NCBI GenBank assembly: GCA_021432635.1
Contig: MU270020.1
Location: forward strand, 823,202-887,201
From: Thozetella sp. PMI_491
Lineage: Eukaryota; Ascomycota; Sordariomycetes; Chaetosphaeriales; Chaetosphaeriaceae
Direction of reading: 5' to 3'
DNA: 64,000 bases
Part shown: positions 35,460-46,994 of the stretch, piece after piece
Numbering within the stretch: position 1 is the stretch's first letter
Layout of the letters: each line of letters begins with the position of its first letter
The notes under the pieces: generated by a model
Told to the model about the DNA's origin: nothing
What the model saw: the letters and a program-made list of their open reading frames with translations, nothing else
Database searches by the model: none
Position numbers and translations under genes: made by a program

Positions 35460-38400
35460 CTAGCTGGGTGTGGCCCCAACCAGGGCAGTGTCACTATCTT
35501 TGAACGAGTACAAAAGGACGTCGCCATCCTCGCTGCCACTGGCCAATCGACTATCCGAAAGACCAACGCCTATGCCATTGTTAGCCAATGCCCAATTCCT
35601 CTTGTCCCAGATGCATGGAGTATGCTTACAAGTAACTGGACCGCGATGTCCAGTAAAAGTTCGATCGCATTTACCCTATAGTCTCCCAGTCAGCATGTCT
35701 CACGGCAGACCAGCGGGTCCTTGCCCGACGGCCCAAAAGCGCAATCAGGTTCGGATAGAAGAGGGGGGAGGAATTGGCGAGATTTACCGATCGGGGGTCC
35801 CATATTTTGACCTGTCAAGAAGGAGTTAGCATCGGCCCGCAAGAGAAGCCACGGCACACGGGCGACGAACCATTCCATCGTTTGCACCGCTGATCAGGCG
35901 AAGAGTGTCACCAGCTAGACTCCAGATGCCCTGCACGTGGCCGAAGAAAGTCTTGAGGCATCGTCCAGTGGCAGAGTCCCAGAGCCGGATGGTCGAGTCG
36001 AGGCCGCCGCTGAGGATATACCTCGGCGGCAGAGGGCGAGAGGGCTCGTCGATGAAGCCAGGACCGTAGAGCTGTCGAGGGTCATCTTCCTCCGACGATG
36101 CCTGAGGCAGGTCCTGCCGACGGAAGGAAATGGCGGCAGGCGTACTGCTTCGTCCACTGGCCGTGCTGAGCGTGTCGGTGTTGTCGATCGACCGGCCGTT
36201 CAACACCTCGTCGTCGGGTTCGTAGTCGGGCAACGTGATCACTTGCTGCACATGTCCAACGTGGCCATGCATCGTCCGGATGAGGGACTTGCTCTCGATC
36301 TACGCCGCGAGGGTTTAGTCAGTAAACAGAGGCACGCACAAGACGAACGGGTGCGCAACTTACATCCCAGAGCTTGATGGTGCAGTCATCCGACGCCGAC
36401 AAGAGAGTCTTGGACGGCGTGTCGATCCTGACTTGGTTGACCCAGTCCTGGTGGCCTCGGAGGCAGAAAGTCTCTTTCGTCGCAAAGTTGAACAGCTTGA
36501 TCGTCTTATCGGCAGACCCACTGGCAAGATACTCTTGGTCGCTGGATTTTGCATTAGAACTGAACCACCGGTCGACGGGGGTAGGAAACTTACAACGTCG
36601 TAGAGATAACACCGTCTCTGTGGCCTTGTAATGTGGAACTGCGCAAGGAGACGTTAACAACTATACAGCAAGAGGCGAACGTGAAATCCGGGATGCGGTG
36701 TTATGGTATTTAGTACCACATCCAAGTGCAGGCAGTTACTCACAGGCACTCTCCAGTATGCCAGTTCCAAATCTTAATAGTGTTGTCTAATGATCCGCTG
36801 ACGAGCCTGTTGTGATTCGGTTAGCACGGGTGCAGGCATGGAGATAACAGCACGACATACTTGGAGTCATCAAACTGCAGCGACCGAATGCCCCTCGTAT
36901 GGCCACGCAGGGATCGTATTTGTTGGCCAGTCTCGAGGTCCCAGATGATGATTGTCGCATCATACGACCCCGTCGCTAGGATGCGATCATCCTGGGACAG
37001 CTGAAGACAGGTCACGCCGTTTTCGTGACCGCTCAGGGTCTTAACGGAACATCGACCGCTGTGGGAGTGAGTGTCAGCAATCGCCCCTCGGTAGAGGGGT
37101 CGCGAGGCAACGGCCCAGGCGCCCCATGGAGGGAAGGTGACCTACAATCTCCAGTTCGCTCCGATCTGGAATCGGTCTCGGTAGACATCCTTCCAAGGGC
37201 GTAGCTTGGGCTGGTGTACTGCTTGGATTTCATTGCGAAGGCCACTCGGGTCGCTGACGATGCGTTCGACTCGGGGTCGCTTCACCTCAGTGGGCTCGTC
37301 GTCAAGAAGGGTGGCGTCGCGCTTCAGAGGGCTCGGAGTGAGGGGGATATGGGCGACTGGATTTGAGGATGGGCCGGCTCGGCCATTAACCTTGGCCAGC
37401 TTCCTCTGCCTCGTGTAGTCTCGCAGCCTCTTCCTCTCCAGAAGGGGCAGGCCGAAGCCACACTTGGTGCACTTTCGGTCGATGTGCTGGGAACACATTT
37501 TGACCCACCTGGAATCGGTCAGCTCGAGGCTGGGAAGGAAGATAGAGGGGGTGAGAGTACTTACACTGCATCGTCGTCTGCGAGCTGGCGCCATCGCCGG
37601 CTGACTTGCGCGGCTTTGCAAAGGGAATAGCTATCGAGAAAGCATAATATCTTTTGTGATATCTTGAGCCGACGTTAGCATGGGCACGTGAGGAAGGTCG
37701 GGCCGGGGGTTGAAGCAGGGGGGGTTGTGGCGTACCTCAACGGGGAGGAAGGTAATAAAGTCTATCTTGAGCTGCTCCGAGACCTCTCGGGACACACGCG
37801 AGAGCTGAGGGAAGCAACACATAGTGATGACTCCCTGCAGCATAAGATCGCGGTGTTTCGTCGGGGCAGCGGAGAAGAGAGACCACACATGCGTGATAGC
37901 TTGCTGGTCGGCGGCTGGGAGCTTGTCCAGTTCCTACACAACGACAGGTTAGCAGCCGAGCGCGGGGACAGATAGACAGACAGGCAGGGAAACTAGGAGA
38001 CGAGCCCTGGGGAAAACCGTACACTCTGGATCATCTGCATCTTGGTTTCGTCGGCCGCGCGGCGGCATTTTGAGTCAGGGCGGTGTCGGTAGCAATATTT
38101 GGTGTTGGGGTCCTTGTCCTTGGAGAACTCGCTGTTTTCCTTCCCGATGGGCGCATACAAGCTGGGGATGTGCTCCCGTAGGAACGGCGTCACCGTCTTG
38201 CCGATGAGCGAAGACGACATGGTGACGAGGCGCCCGTGCTCTGGATCGTCGTCCTCTTGCCTATGCTTTCCGTTGTGCCGCTGCTGCTTCTCCTTGGTGG
38301 GCACGTGGGTGGCTTTCTCTCCTAGCTTCCGCGCCGCATCGTTGGTGTCGTCGGGTGTGCGGCGGCTCGCATGGCGAGCAGAGTCGGCGTCGAGGGGGTC

Positions 38401-38553
38401 GGGGGGAGCGGCGCTACGGCCGAAGATATCGCTGGGCCTGGGGAGGGACCCGTTGGAAGAGGTGGTGGTGGTGGTACTGGTGGCGCCGGCGGTGGTAGGT
38501 CGTGCAGCGGTCAGAGCACCAGCACCAGACGAGTTGCTTCCGGGGCTTTCCAT
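35460..38553 (-). CDS. sconB: F-box/WD40 sulfur-metabolism repressor (SconB/Scon-2/Met30)
   Basis: Twelve exons (minus): 38553-38023, 37933-37736, 37662-37565, 37508-37146, 37058-36861, 36806-36744, 36638-36594, 36541-36364, 36299-35871, 35811-35788, 35675-35630 and 35569-35460; 760 residues with phases agreeing throughout. It is the substrate receptor of an SCF ubiquitin ligase that removes the CYS3/MetR bZIP activator when sulfur is plentiful. After a Ser/Thr/Arg-rich start come [17 protein letters not shown] and [20 protein letters not shown], then the F-box (..[28 protein letters not shown]..), the linker [20 protein letters not shown] and [10 protein letters not shown], then WD40 repeats ([94 protein letters not shown]) and a last blade ending GATPS. 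The many introns between blades are usual for this family. Confidence 0.95.
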
Positions 38554-40707
38554 GACGGGCAGCAGGGGCAGGCGCTGCGGTTGGCCTCGCGACGTTAGGA
38601 GGATAAATGACGGCAGAGGGCTCCGGGGGCCACTGGGCGAGGAACCGGTGGCCCTGGGCGTGCCAGGTCAGACCGCCGGGGCCGCAGGGCGATGGCGTGC
38701 TGGCAGGGCAGGATTGACCACAGTCTCGGCTGGCGGGCTGGCGGGAAGATCAGAGCCAAGGGGAGCCTGCGGCAATGCCCTACGAAGCAGGTCCAGTCCG
38801 TTCCCCCCCGGCTGATGAAGCGGTCAAGCCAGTCTGCACGCTCGCAATGCCTGCGGCAGGAATGGGTGGGCACCGGTCGGTCGTACGAAAGGGGGGGCAC
38901 GCAATGCGGTTGTTTCGATTCGCAATCCTCGCCGACCGCTGCGGGAGCCGGTTCGGAGAGGGGGGGGGGGTTCTTCGAGATTGGCGATAGAGGCAATAAA
39001 GTCTCACGCGACACCACTCCCACGGCGTTCGTCTGGGGTTCACCGGCCGGAACCTGGGCAACTTTGGCTGGACGATTCGTCGGCAGTGGTCCGCTGAGCA
39101 GCAGAGGCCCCTAATATCCTTTGCGGCCAGGACAGAGAAGCGTGGCGATCGTGACCAGCCTCTAGTGTCTTCATTCTGCTCACTCCGCTGGACGGCGAAT
39201 CCAGCTAGATCAGGTGGGAAAATTCTCCACTTGGGGACCCGCTGGCCAATGTCGTGCTGCGGCGAGATCGCTTTGCTGCTTTCCACCTGAAATGGCGTTA
39301 TCGCTCGTCAGCTGGTCCGTGCGCCGCCTGGCCCGGGTCTCCTTCCCCGCTTGCCCGCCTCTCCCGTCTGCGCGACCTGCACCTGCAGCCCAGCACCGGC
39401 CACCACCCCACCCAGAGAATCGGGTTCACGACGTACGGACGTGCGGGTGCGGGCGCAGCCGAGCGAAGGTGTCACTCGGCCCCGGAAGCAACTCATGTCT
39501 CCATGGCCCCCTCCCTCATCAAAACTCCCGAGCCAATTTCATATTTTGTTTTTTTTGCGTGCTCTGCCCAACATTTGCGGCCCATCACTTGACTTCCCTT
39601 CCCAGCGAGCCATGGCGGATCTGCGCCGGGCACGACAGCACTGACTAGCTCCTGGGCCGTCCGTCGTATTTCGCCCGGTGTTCCTCCCATTCCGGACATG
39701 GTCTGAAAGAAAAAGGCGAAAACTATGCCTGCGCCCCCAACGCCCCCGAGCTGTTTCGCCGCAACTTGAAATGATCGCAACGCGGGCCCATCATGACGCC
39801 ACCCCAGGCAGGCCTCTGAAAAGACAAGGCGGCCAAGAAATTCCGCCGGCGATGACAAGACATGTATGACAGATGAGGTCAGAAATTGGATTTCTCGGGA
39901 CGGCCGGTTCTAGGGCAATCAGGCAGCGGGCCCCAGCATCATGTCTACTGCGCTCTCTGCTCTCGTTCCCCATGGGTCCTTCCTCCGAAACGAAACCACC
40001 GATGGTGCAAAGCGCGACTGATGTCCATGCTATACGACCAGTGTCTACCTTAACTGCCGACACAAGACCCGCCCGCTACTTGCGCCGTTCTTGGAGGTCG
40101 AGAACGGCACCTCTAAAGAGGCCCCACAGATGCAATGGTATTTTTACAAGTGCCGCATGATGCATCACATTGACTTCGGACACATATTTGGCGCCAGCCC
40201 AACCGTGTATAGCCTTTCCCGCCACAGGATGAAAGGCCCAGTATATTTCTCAATAGGTCCGAGGAAGATTGCTCCGTTCGTGGGCGACTATTGGGAAGGA
40301 ATGATTCTTGCCTCACAATGACGGGTTCTCGCATCGCACGCAAAGCAGTAGCGCAGGAGCCTCAATTTACTACATGGTATTTTCATCTGGTAAGTCTGTC
40401 TAGGAGCCGGCAATGTTCGACTGCAACCCTTCGAGTCGTCACCCCTCCCTCCTCTGCGTAACTTTCCGGAGTCCAACGGCGCCAGGCTTGCGTATCATCA
40501 CATCAGCAAGCACAGCAGCCATTGGTTCAGAACACATCAGACCTGCCGTAGGGATGGAAGCTCTGCTCCCCCCTGCCCTGCAAGGTAACACAACGCTCAG
40601 CCTCCTTGCAACCTCACGCCATCAGCGCGATATGCTTAAGTTCTCTGTAGCGGCAACGTCAGTTCCAACTCGGTTGCGTGCTCGGTTTGATGGGACAAAA
40701 AAAAAAC
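38554..40707. other. Upstream region of sconB-like gene
   Basis: About 2.1 kb with CT/GC-rich patches and many mutually overlapping frames on all strands, as expected of GC-rich promoter DNA. No protein family is recognised. Confidence 0.4.
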
Positions 40708-41986
40708 TTACTCCTGTACCTGCTCCCCCACCTTCATGGCACGGTACTGCACCTCCTCCCCTTCGTCCTTGCCCAGGTTGAACTGCTCGGCCCGGACCTG
40801 GTGGGCTCGCTCCACCAGCGTGGGGATGGGGTCCAGGTCGTAGTCGGATGACAGGTGCCAGAAGAAGGTGGACGAGATGCGCACCAGCGGGCGGTCAGGG
40901 AAAGCCTCCTTGCGCTTCTCGATGGTGTTGATGGTGGCCTGGTTGACGACGACCTCGTGGAAGCCCGCCTTGATGAGTCCGCCGGTGATGTGCTCCAGCT
41001 GCTTGCCGGCCTGGACGAGCAGGTAGTTGCCCTCTGGGATTTTGACGGCGATGCGCTTGCCCGTGTTGCGGGCCCAGATGTGCAGGCCGGGATAGCGCGA
41101 GCGGCCGTGGATGGTCAGGAAGTTGAGGTCCGTGTGGAAACCCGCGAGAATGGTGTTCATCTCACCGTACTTGACTAAGTCGCTCGCCGTGGGCGCGAGA
41201 AGGTGGGGCCTAGGCGAGTAGCGGTGAGCAAAGAAAGAAGAAATAAAGCATGCAAACAGAGTCACCTCATAGCCGAAGCTCGGGGAGAGGGGGCTTGTTC
41301 ACGAACCCATATGTGCCTGCCTCCTTGAACGTTCCGCTGGGAAGACCCAGTCCTACGGCTACCATTTCTGTGAGGCCCTCGACGCTACGACGGATCAACA
41401 GTCAGTCGACGTTCTGGCGACGCGGCAAGACGCTCCTAGGGGCGAGTATAGATGTTATGCCTGCTACTTACGCCTGCTTCATCGACGTCCCCCACTGGTT
41501 CATGGTCTTGGGCCAGCGCTCCTGGATGTGGGATGCCTCCGGGGTGATGTTCTCTGCGTTCAACCCGGGGAAGCGGGTCTCGTACGGCGGCTTCGTCACC
41601 ATGCGCCAGAAGAAGCGGCACTTGGGATCTGGTTGGTGCGCGGCGATGTCCAGCGGCCGCTCCGACGGCTCCAGGCGCTCAATCACCCGCAGGCACGGCT
41701 CGTCGACGGCGCACTTGGGCTTCTCGGTGTTCTCCAGCGTCACGCCGATCTGGTAGCTGAGCTCCGGACGCTCATCCTTCTTGAGCTCCGCCTCGGGCTG
41801 GGCGAAATAGTCCTCCAGGAGGTCCAGGAAGCGCGTGTTGTCCTCCTCGGCCACGCGGGAGTCGTGCAGAACCAGCGCGCCGAACGTGATGAGCGCCTCG
41901 GCGGCCTTGCGGCACTCAGCCTGGACCTCGGCCGAGTCTGGCGCTTTGTGGAGGAACACGTCCAAGTCGATCACTGGCAAATCCAT
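40708..41986 (-). CDS. 2-oxoglutarate/Fe(II) oxygenase, isopenicillin-N-synthase-like
   Basis: Exons (minus) 41986-41472, 41384-41307 and 41209-40708 give 364 residues. Non-haem iron oxygenases of this fold bind Fe(II) by H-x-D..H and 2-oxoglutarate by a downstream Arg. The N-terminal DIOX_N part is MDLPVIDLDVFL..LITFGALVLHDSRV. The core has ILAGFHTDLNFLTIHGRSRYPGL (His and Asp ligands), LLVQAGKQLEHITGG (second His, in the position of the family's distal ligand) and later RISSTFFWH (candidate 2-oxoglutarate Arg). The GRSRYPGLHIWAR and QAGKQLE-ITGG text marks a conserved but uncharacterised subgroup found across fungi, not thymine-7-hydroxylase or a known antibiotic enzyme. Its start is 837 bp from the 3' end of the DUF1989 gene on the same strand. 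Substrate unknown. Confidence 0.85.
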
Positions 41987-42822
41987 GGTATACGGTTGGG
42001 GTGAGAACAGGTCGCTGTGGTGCTACGGAGGACTCCGCAAGCTAAAGGCGGCCCAAAAGTCCACACACAAGTTTCCAAACAGCTCAGAAGCGCTTCGTCG
42101 TAGATGATGTCAGAGACCTGCGGCAGACTGGCACTTCAACAGAGATATTGTGACGTTGTTTATTTTTTGGGGAAAAAAAAGATTTCTGTTCAGGCAGGAC
42201 GAGGTCACATCCCCATCTTCAGGGCTTCGGCCACCCCCGACTCTGGAATCTGGAATGGAGGGGGGCGTGAGCCGTTCAGGTGGGGCCCCGCCTGCCTGAT
42301 CTCACGATCCGCCAGGGCCCGGTTCCATTTCTTATCGCTGGCGCCCGGTGTGATTGGCCGTGGCTCACCCGCCTGCCAACGTCGGAGCTCGGTCTGGACC
42401 TCTGTCGCCAATCACACCGTAGCATGGCGCAAAGTCAGGTCACGGTGCGGCCTCTGGTGTCAGGACGAAGAGACGGCGGCCAAACAATCGCGTTTGCCCA
42501 AGGCCGGGATGTGTCTGCCGGCCCGTTGCTGGGCGGCAGACACATGCTTTTATGCCGTCCGCTCACCTTCCCAATCGCGGTTCTCCTCCTCCTGCCGTCG
42601 CATCCAAGAGATCGCCGAGCCCTCGCTAAGCTCCAAGGTCTGGATCCACCACGCAACAAGGGCGGGGAGCCCCGATGGCCCTAATACCACCAATACCACA
42701 CCAGAAATTTGATACTCACGTCCCGGGATAGGCAAATTATATGAATAAAAGTAAAAATAAAAATAAAAGAGACCCAACAACTCCCCACGCCAGCTCGTGG
42801 GTAAGGACCTCCAGCTTGTGCC
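41987..42822. promoter_or_regulatory. Upstream region of 2OG oxygenase with paired CCAAT-type inverted repeat
   Basis: No gene. It contains GGTGTGATTGGC (42347-42358) and its exact inverse GCCAATCACACC (42407-42418), each with a CCAAT core, about 360-430 bp before the oxygenase start. CCAAT boxes are bound by the fungal CBC/Hap complex (established for the motif); use here is inference. Confidence 0.45.
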
Positions 42823-43868
42823 TCAGCCTTGCCGGCCACTGCTCGGCACCCCCAATCCGTGAAGACCCTTGTAAGGAGCGACCTCGGCCGGCTTCCAGCC
42901 TACTTTCTCCAGCAGCGTGTCGTCCTCAAGCCGGAATACCTCCACCTTGAGCGGCCGGCAGCACTTGATCATCTGCTCTTCGTTGTCCTCGCCAAACCCC
43001 CCTGAGCGAGAGGTCGCCGCCGGGGCACGTGCCTGAAAGTTATCGTCAGCCGTGGGTCCCACACGAAGCAGAGGGGGCAACGCCGTGAGCGGCGCTCGGG
43101 GTAGAAGCAATAGCAGCTTACTCAGGGCCATCAGCACATCCTGCTCGGCCAGGAACTCGATGTAATCCCCCGCCTCGGCCGGGCAGCCGCTCATGAAGTA
43201 CCGGCCTTTATCGTCAAGGCCCGTGACCTGGAATAGGTTGATGACGTCGTGGACGTCTGACTCGTTCAGCCCGAATGGTAGCACCGCTCGTGTTAGGTTG
43301 GAATGGCAGTGAAAGTCATAGTCACCACCGGATAGGAGGCTGTTGACGTAGGGGTCGCAGCGCGTCCCTAGGAGATCATGCACCCGCGCCCGGTTTTGGT
43401 CGAAAGTGTACCAAGACAGCGAGTCGGCAATGATGGTCACCATGGGCCGCAGATACGGTAGCGTAGACCACAGCCGGTCGTGCGTGCTGAGGTGGGACGC
43501 ATGGAGCTGCCGCGTCCGGCTGGCCCAGAACCTCTCACGGGGGTTGTGCAGGTTCCAGATGTTCAGGTCGCCTACAGGTAGGAGAGAAATAAGCTGTCAT
43601 GTTCTGTCTGGAATAAGGGTCCGCAACCATGTCGCGTACCAACCTGCGGGCCCTCTGGCGTACTAATGCGCACGATCGACCCCGCTGTTGCTTTCCACGC
43701 TCGTCCGGAACGGATGTCCAGCGTGAACTCCTCGGTGAGCACCCGCGTAGATGTCTGTATCGTGGCGTACTGGTCCTTGTCCACCGTCAAGGGCGACCCC
43801 TTCGTAGCGAGGTATGCCGGCACAGGCTTCCTGCTTCTCACCTCGTGGCCTTTGACCAAGTCGGACAT
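42823..43868 (-). CDS. DUF1989 (urea carboxylase-associated) protein with homopolymer frameshift
   Basis: Exons (minus) 43868-43640, 43571-43122 and 43032-42823, about 295 residues if the frame were continuous. In bacteria this family accompanies urea/guanidine carboxylases, and two members form a carboxyguanidine deiminase; fungal members are uncharacterised. Family boxes: GDLNIWNLHNPRERFWASRT across intron 1, LGTRCDPYVNSLL, DFHCHSNLTRAVLPFGL, and after intron 2 TCPGGDLS. The expected tail FGEDNEEQMIKCCRPLKVEV is present but one base out of frame with CPGGDLS. The shift lies at a run of six C (six G on the coding strand) at 42997-43002; five would restore the family order. It could be a sequencing indel or true loss of the tail. 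Confidence 0.82.
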
Positions 43869-44868
43869 GATTCAAGTATTTCAAGCGTCTGCTGGACCCG
43901 AACAAAACTCCGAAGAGCAGCGTGATATTCTAATGCGCAGTAACACGGACACGGGCTTCACAAGAAGGATATTTAGTGTTCAGCTCATATGAATGAGTGA
44001 TGTTTTTTCTCAGAATTGGAACAAGAGATGGAGCTTTGCCACTGTTTACTCAACGTAGTGGTGCTAGTCATGTACATGCCGCCGATAATCGGGGGGACCA
44101 AAGATTGACACGACGTCAGCCAGCTTGGCTCCACCATTGATAGCAGCTCGCGACAAGGAAGCTCCCGCCAGCTGCCACATCAAACAAACTGTGATGCCAT
44201 AGTATATGTGGTGATCTGGGGAGTAAAGTGCTGCTTAGGCGGTCTGCCTTGGGTAATAATCGAGATGCAGAATATTCTCACCCAGTCTCAGGGTCGATTT
44301 GTTATGCGCAGTCGTTATTATGATCAGCTTCATAATGTCAGAATGGACTAGAAAGGAGATGTCTTTTCGCTACTATAGAATCAAATTGAACCATTTAAAT
44401 TGAGTTGGCTATGCAGTCAGCACAAGTGCTTTGTGCTGTGTTACATGTTCCTATCTACTGACAGGATAACGTACTCACAAGAACTTTGTCTACCAGTAGA
44501 ACCAAGCAACTCTTCCTCTCAAGCGTAAGTGATTGAAATGTGACTTGAGATGCTGGTAGATAATTTTACTCGGTTTGCTTTGTGAACAAGATTACGCGTT
44601 ATTGTTCCCTCCGACCTAGCCGTTGTTTTTACTTTGAATCGCAGCAGGTTTGGTTTTGCCCATTATCCCTTGCAACAGTTCACTTCACTCACATTGACCG
44701 TTGAACCAATTCAACGTGTTGCGAAACCAATAAGTTTCCTCAATATTGCCTTGATTCCGCACCATCTCTAACCTCCAGACACTCCTCGGACGATCAGTTC
44801 AGTCTTTGGAAGCCTTTCCACGTCGAAATCCGCCACCACGTCACATAACCGAGCATCGACAAAGCAAC
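43869..44868. other. Divergent promoter region of DUF1989 and HAD genes
   Basis: About 1 kb, moderately AT-rich, with no recognisable gene. The mRNA starts of both flanking genes probably lie here. Confidence 0.4.
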
Positions 44869-46026
44869 ATGTCTTCAGAGGCTGATCACCTGAGTGCGTC
44901 AAACTCAAGTGCCGCCAACTATGGAGTGCGTCTGGGGGACGCGACTTATCGTGGCCCTCGGGCAGTGGATGGAGCCGTCGCGTTCGCCTTTGACATTGAC
45001 GGAGTTCTCGTCAATGGAAAGAAGCCGGTCCCCGGGGCCCGCGAGACGCTGCTTAAACTGCAGCGCAACAAGATTCCTTTCATCTGCCTAACCAACTCGG
45101 GTGGTGTCACGGAGAAGGCGAACCTCGACAAGTTGGCGCTCCGCCTAGGCGATATCTCCTTCGACGAGACTCAGATCGTGCAGTCCCACACCCCCTTCCG
45201 CGCCCTGCTTCCGGAGTACGCCGACAAGACGATTCTCGCGCTCGGTGGCCACGGTGACAGCATTCGCCAGCTCGCCAAAGATTACGGCTTCAAGCACGTC
45301 GTCACCTCCTCCGACATCACAATGGACTGGGAGCACGTTCACCCTTTCCCGGAGATGACCAAGGATCACCACCAAGTGCACGGCAGGAAGTGGGACCGCG
45401 ACCATCCACTCAAGATCGCGGCCATCCTCATCTGGTCGTCCCCACGTGACTGGTGCCTCGACCTGCAGATCACGCTCGACCTGCTCCTCTCGGCCGGCGG
45501 TGTCATGGGCACACGCTCGGCCAAAAATGGCGACTGCTCGCTGCCTAACAACGGATACCTACAGGATGGTCAGCCAAAGCTGTTCTTCTGCAACCCAGAT
45601 TTTGAGTGGTCGACGCAGCACCAGCACCCCCGTCTTGCTCAGGGCGGCTTCCGCGAGGCTCTGCGCGGACTCTGGCAACACGCAACCAAGGGTGAGGCTG
45701 AGCTGGATTTCACTCTGTGCGGCAAACCGACCGAGACGACCTATCTCTACGCGGAGCGGGTCCTCCAGGACTATTATGCAGCGAACCCCGGCCGGCTGCC
45801 CAAAAACATCCGAGCCGTGTACATGATCGGAGACAACCCGGAGTCAGACATTGCCGGCGCCAACGCCTACGAGTCGCGCTACGGCTCGCAGTGGCGCTCC
45901 ATCCTGGTCGAGACGGGCGTGTACGTCGCCGGTTCGCTTCCCGCCTACGCGCCCCATTTCAAGGCCAAGACCGTCAACGATGCAGTGGAGTTGGCGCTAG
46001 AAGAAGAGGGTCTAGAGCTAGACTGA
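44869..46026 (+). CDS. cut-1: HAD-superfamily class IIA hydrolase, CUT-1/CECR5 type
   Basis: A single exon of 385 residues from MSSEADH; an in-frame ATG at 44806 would add 21 residues of leader-like sequence. The HAD motifs are in order: motif I FAFDIDGVLVNG (about 40-50, catalytic Asp pair), motif II ICLTNSGG (about 76), and motif III/IV MIGDNPESDIAGAN (about 320). Between them lies the class IIA cap with ILALGGHGDSIRQLAKDYGF. CPHLK-like text LDFTLCGKPTETTY precedes the last motif, as in NagD-type enzymes. The Neurospora relative CUT-1 is needed for growth under osmotic and heat stress; human CECR5/HDHD5 is mitochondrial. Substrate unknown. The gene name is by family resemblance. Confidence 0.85.
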   Translation: MSSEADHLSASNSSAANYGVRLGDATYRGPRAVDGAVAFAFDIDGVLVNGKKPVPGARETLLKLQRNKIPFICLTNSGGVTEKANLDKLALRLGDISFDETQIVQSHTPFRALLPEYADKTILALGGHGDSIRQLAKDYGFKHVVTSSDITMDWEHVHPFPEMTKDHHQVHGRKWDRDHPLKIAAILIWSSPRDWCLDLQITLDLLLSAGGVMGTRSAKNGDCSLPNNGYLQDGQPKLFFCNPDFEWSTQHQHPRLAQGGFREALRGLWQHATKGEAELDFTLCGKPTETTYLYAERVLQDYYAANPGRLPKNIRAVYMIGDNPESDIAGANAYESRYGSQWRSILVETGVYVAGSLPAYAPHFKAKTVNDAVELALEEEGLELD

Positions 46027-46994
46027 GTCGACCCTGGGTTTGGCCGACATTTGCATCGCCCGCAGGCGGACCGGCGCCGTGAACCACAATGTGCTGAGGG
46101 GGGCAAAGTGACCCCATGAAAAGACCCATGAATAGACATGGCCGAGATGGAACATGCTTGGGAAGAGATGTTTCCGCGGCACGATGCGGTAGATCTTAGA
46201 CGTTGGTGAGGGGTTTGCAGCGGCAGGCTCCACCCTTCTGCAGCCTCTTCTCGAGGCTTTAGGGGTTGTAGATCGATTCCTCAGGGGGACATGTCACATA
46301 GAATCTTTAGAGCTTAGATTACTAGACTGCCAAGTGCTGGTGTTTGCTGTGCATCCGTCCAAGTAGTGCCTTGGGAGCAAATTCCTAACAAAGAATTCAG
46401 TGATTACGGAGCCGAAAGAGATAAGGCTAGAGTTCGTTTACGTATAATATCGTCCTATCGCGGTGTCTTGGCTCGTTATCTCCATCGATATTTCCACCGT
46501 CTTGCTCCCCGTCGTGCCATCCACCAAAGGCCGCACCCCCTGGCAAATCCACCCAGCCCCTCCTTCCCTACCTTGGTGAGCTGCGTCGACCCGCGGGCAA
46601 CTTTTGACTGGAGTCGGTCCCCCGTGTCGCGGGAGCTACCGAACCACCCCCCAAAGACAAGTAAGATAATGAGAGCTCCGATGGCATCGGAAGCTCCATC
46701 CGTGGCACCCCACACCGCACGCTTCCGGTCATCATTGGTCACTAAGGCCGACAGCGTGATAAGGAAGGGATCCGCGCCTTGATAAGAGGCCGCTTGTCGG
46801 CTCACCACGGCTCTGATAAAGCTTACCTAGGTGCTTGCTGTACCTCCCTGCCCTGCAACAAAGAAGCTGAGCTTCCCCTCTATGAATCGCATGCAGCTTT
46901 CTCCCCCGTCACCGTGACACCTCACCTTTGTGCAATTGACCAGATCGCATTGGCTGGCTGCTCCTACCAACCCCCCTCACCCTCCCTTCCGACC
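46027..46994. other. Intergenic, RutA-like gene promoter side
   Basis: No gene is recognised; a minus frame at 46808-46476 is unlike any family. A CT-rich leader directly precedes the start at 46995. Confidence 0.4.

Noticed and set aside
37015-37060. A possible frameshift in the fifth exon of the sconB-like gene
   Set aside because: Rechecking base positions showed the frame runs on ([11 protein letters not shown]) without a break.
38099-39650. Long plus-strand frames upstream of and antisense to the sconB-like gene
   Set aside because: They are GC-rich mirror frames of the real first exon or promoter and contain no family motif.
40708-41986. Calling the 2OG oxygenase a thymine-7-hydroxylase because of the RutA-like neighbour
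   Set aside because: Motif text belongs to a different uncharacterised subgroup; gene proximity alone is not enough.
46476-46808. Minus-strand 110-residue frame before the RutA-like gene
   Set aside because: No homology, no promoter or intron signals; a chance frame.
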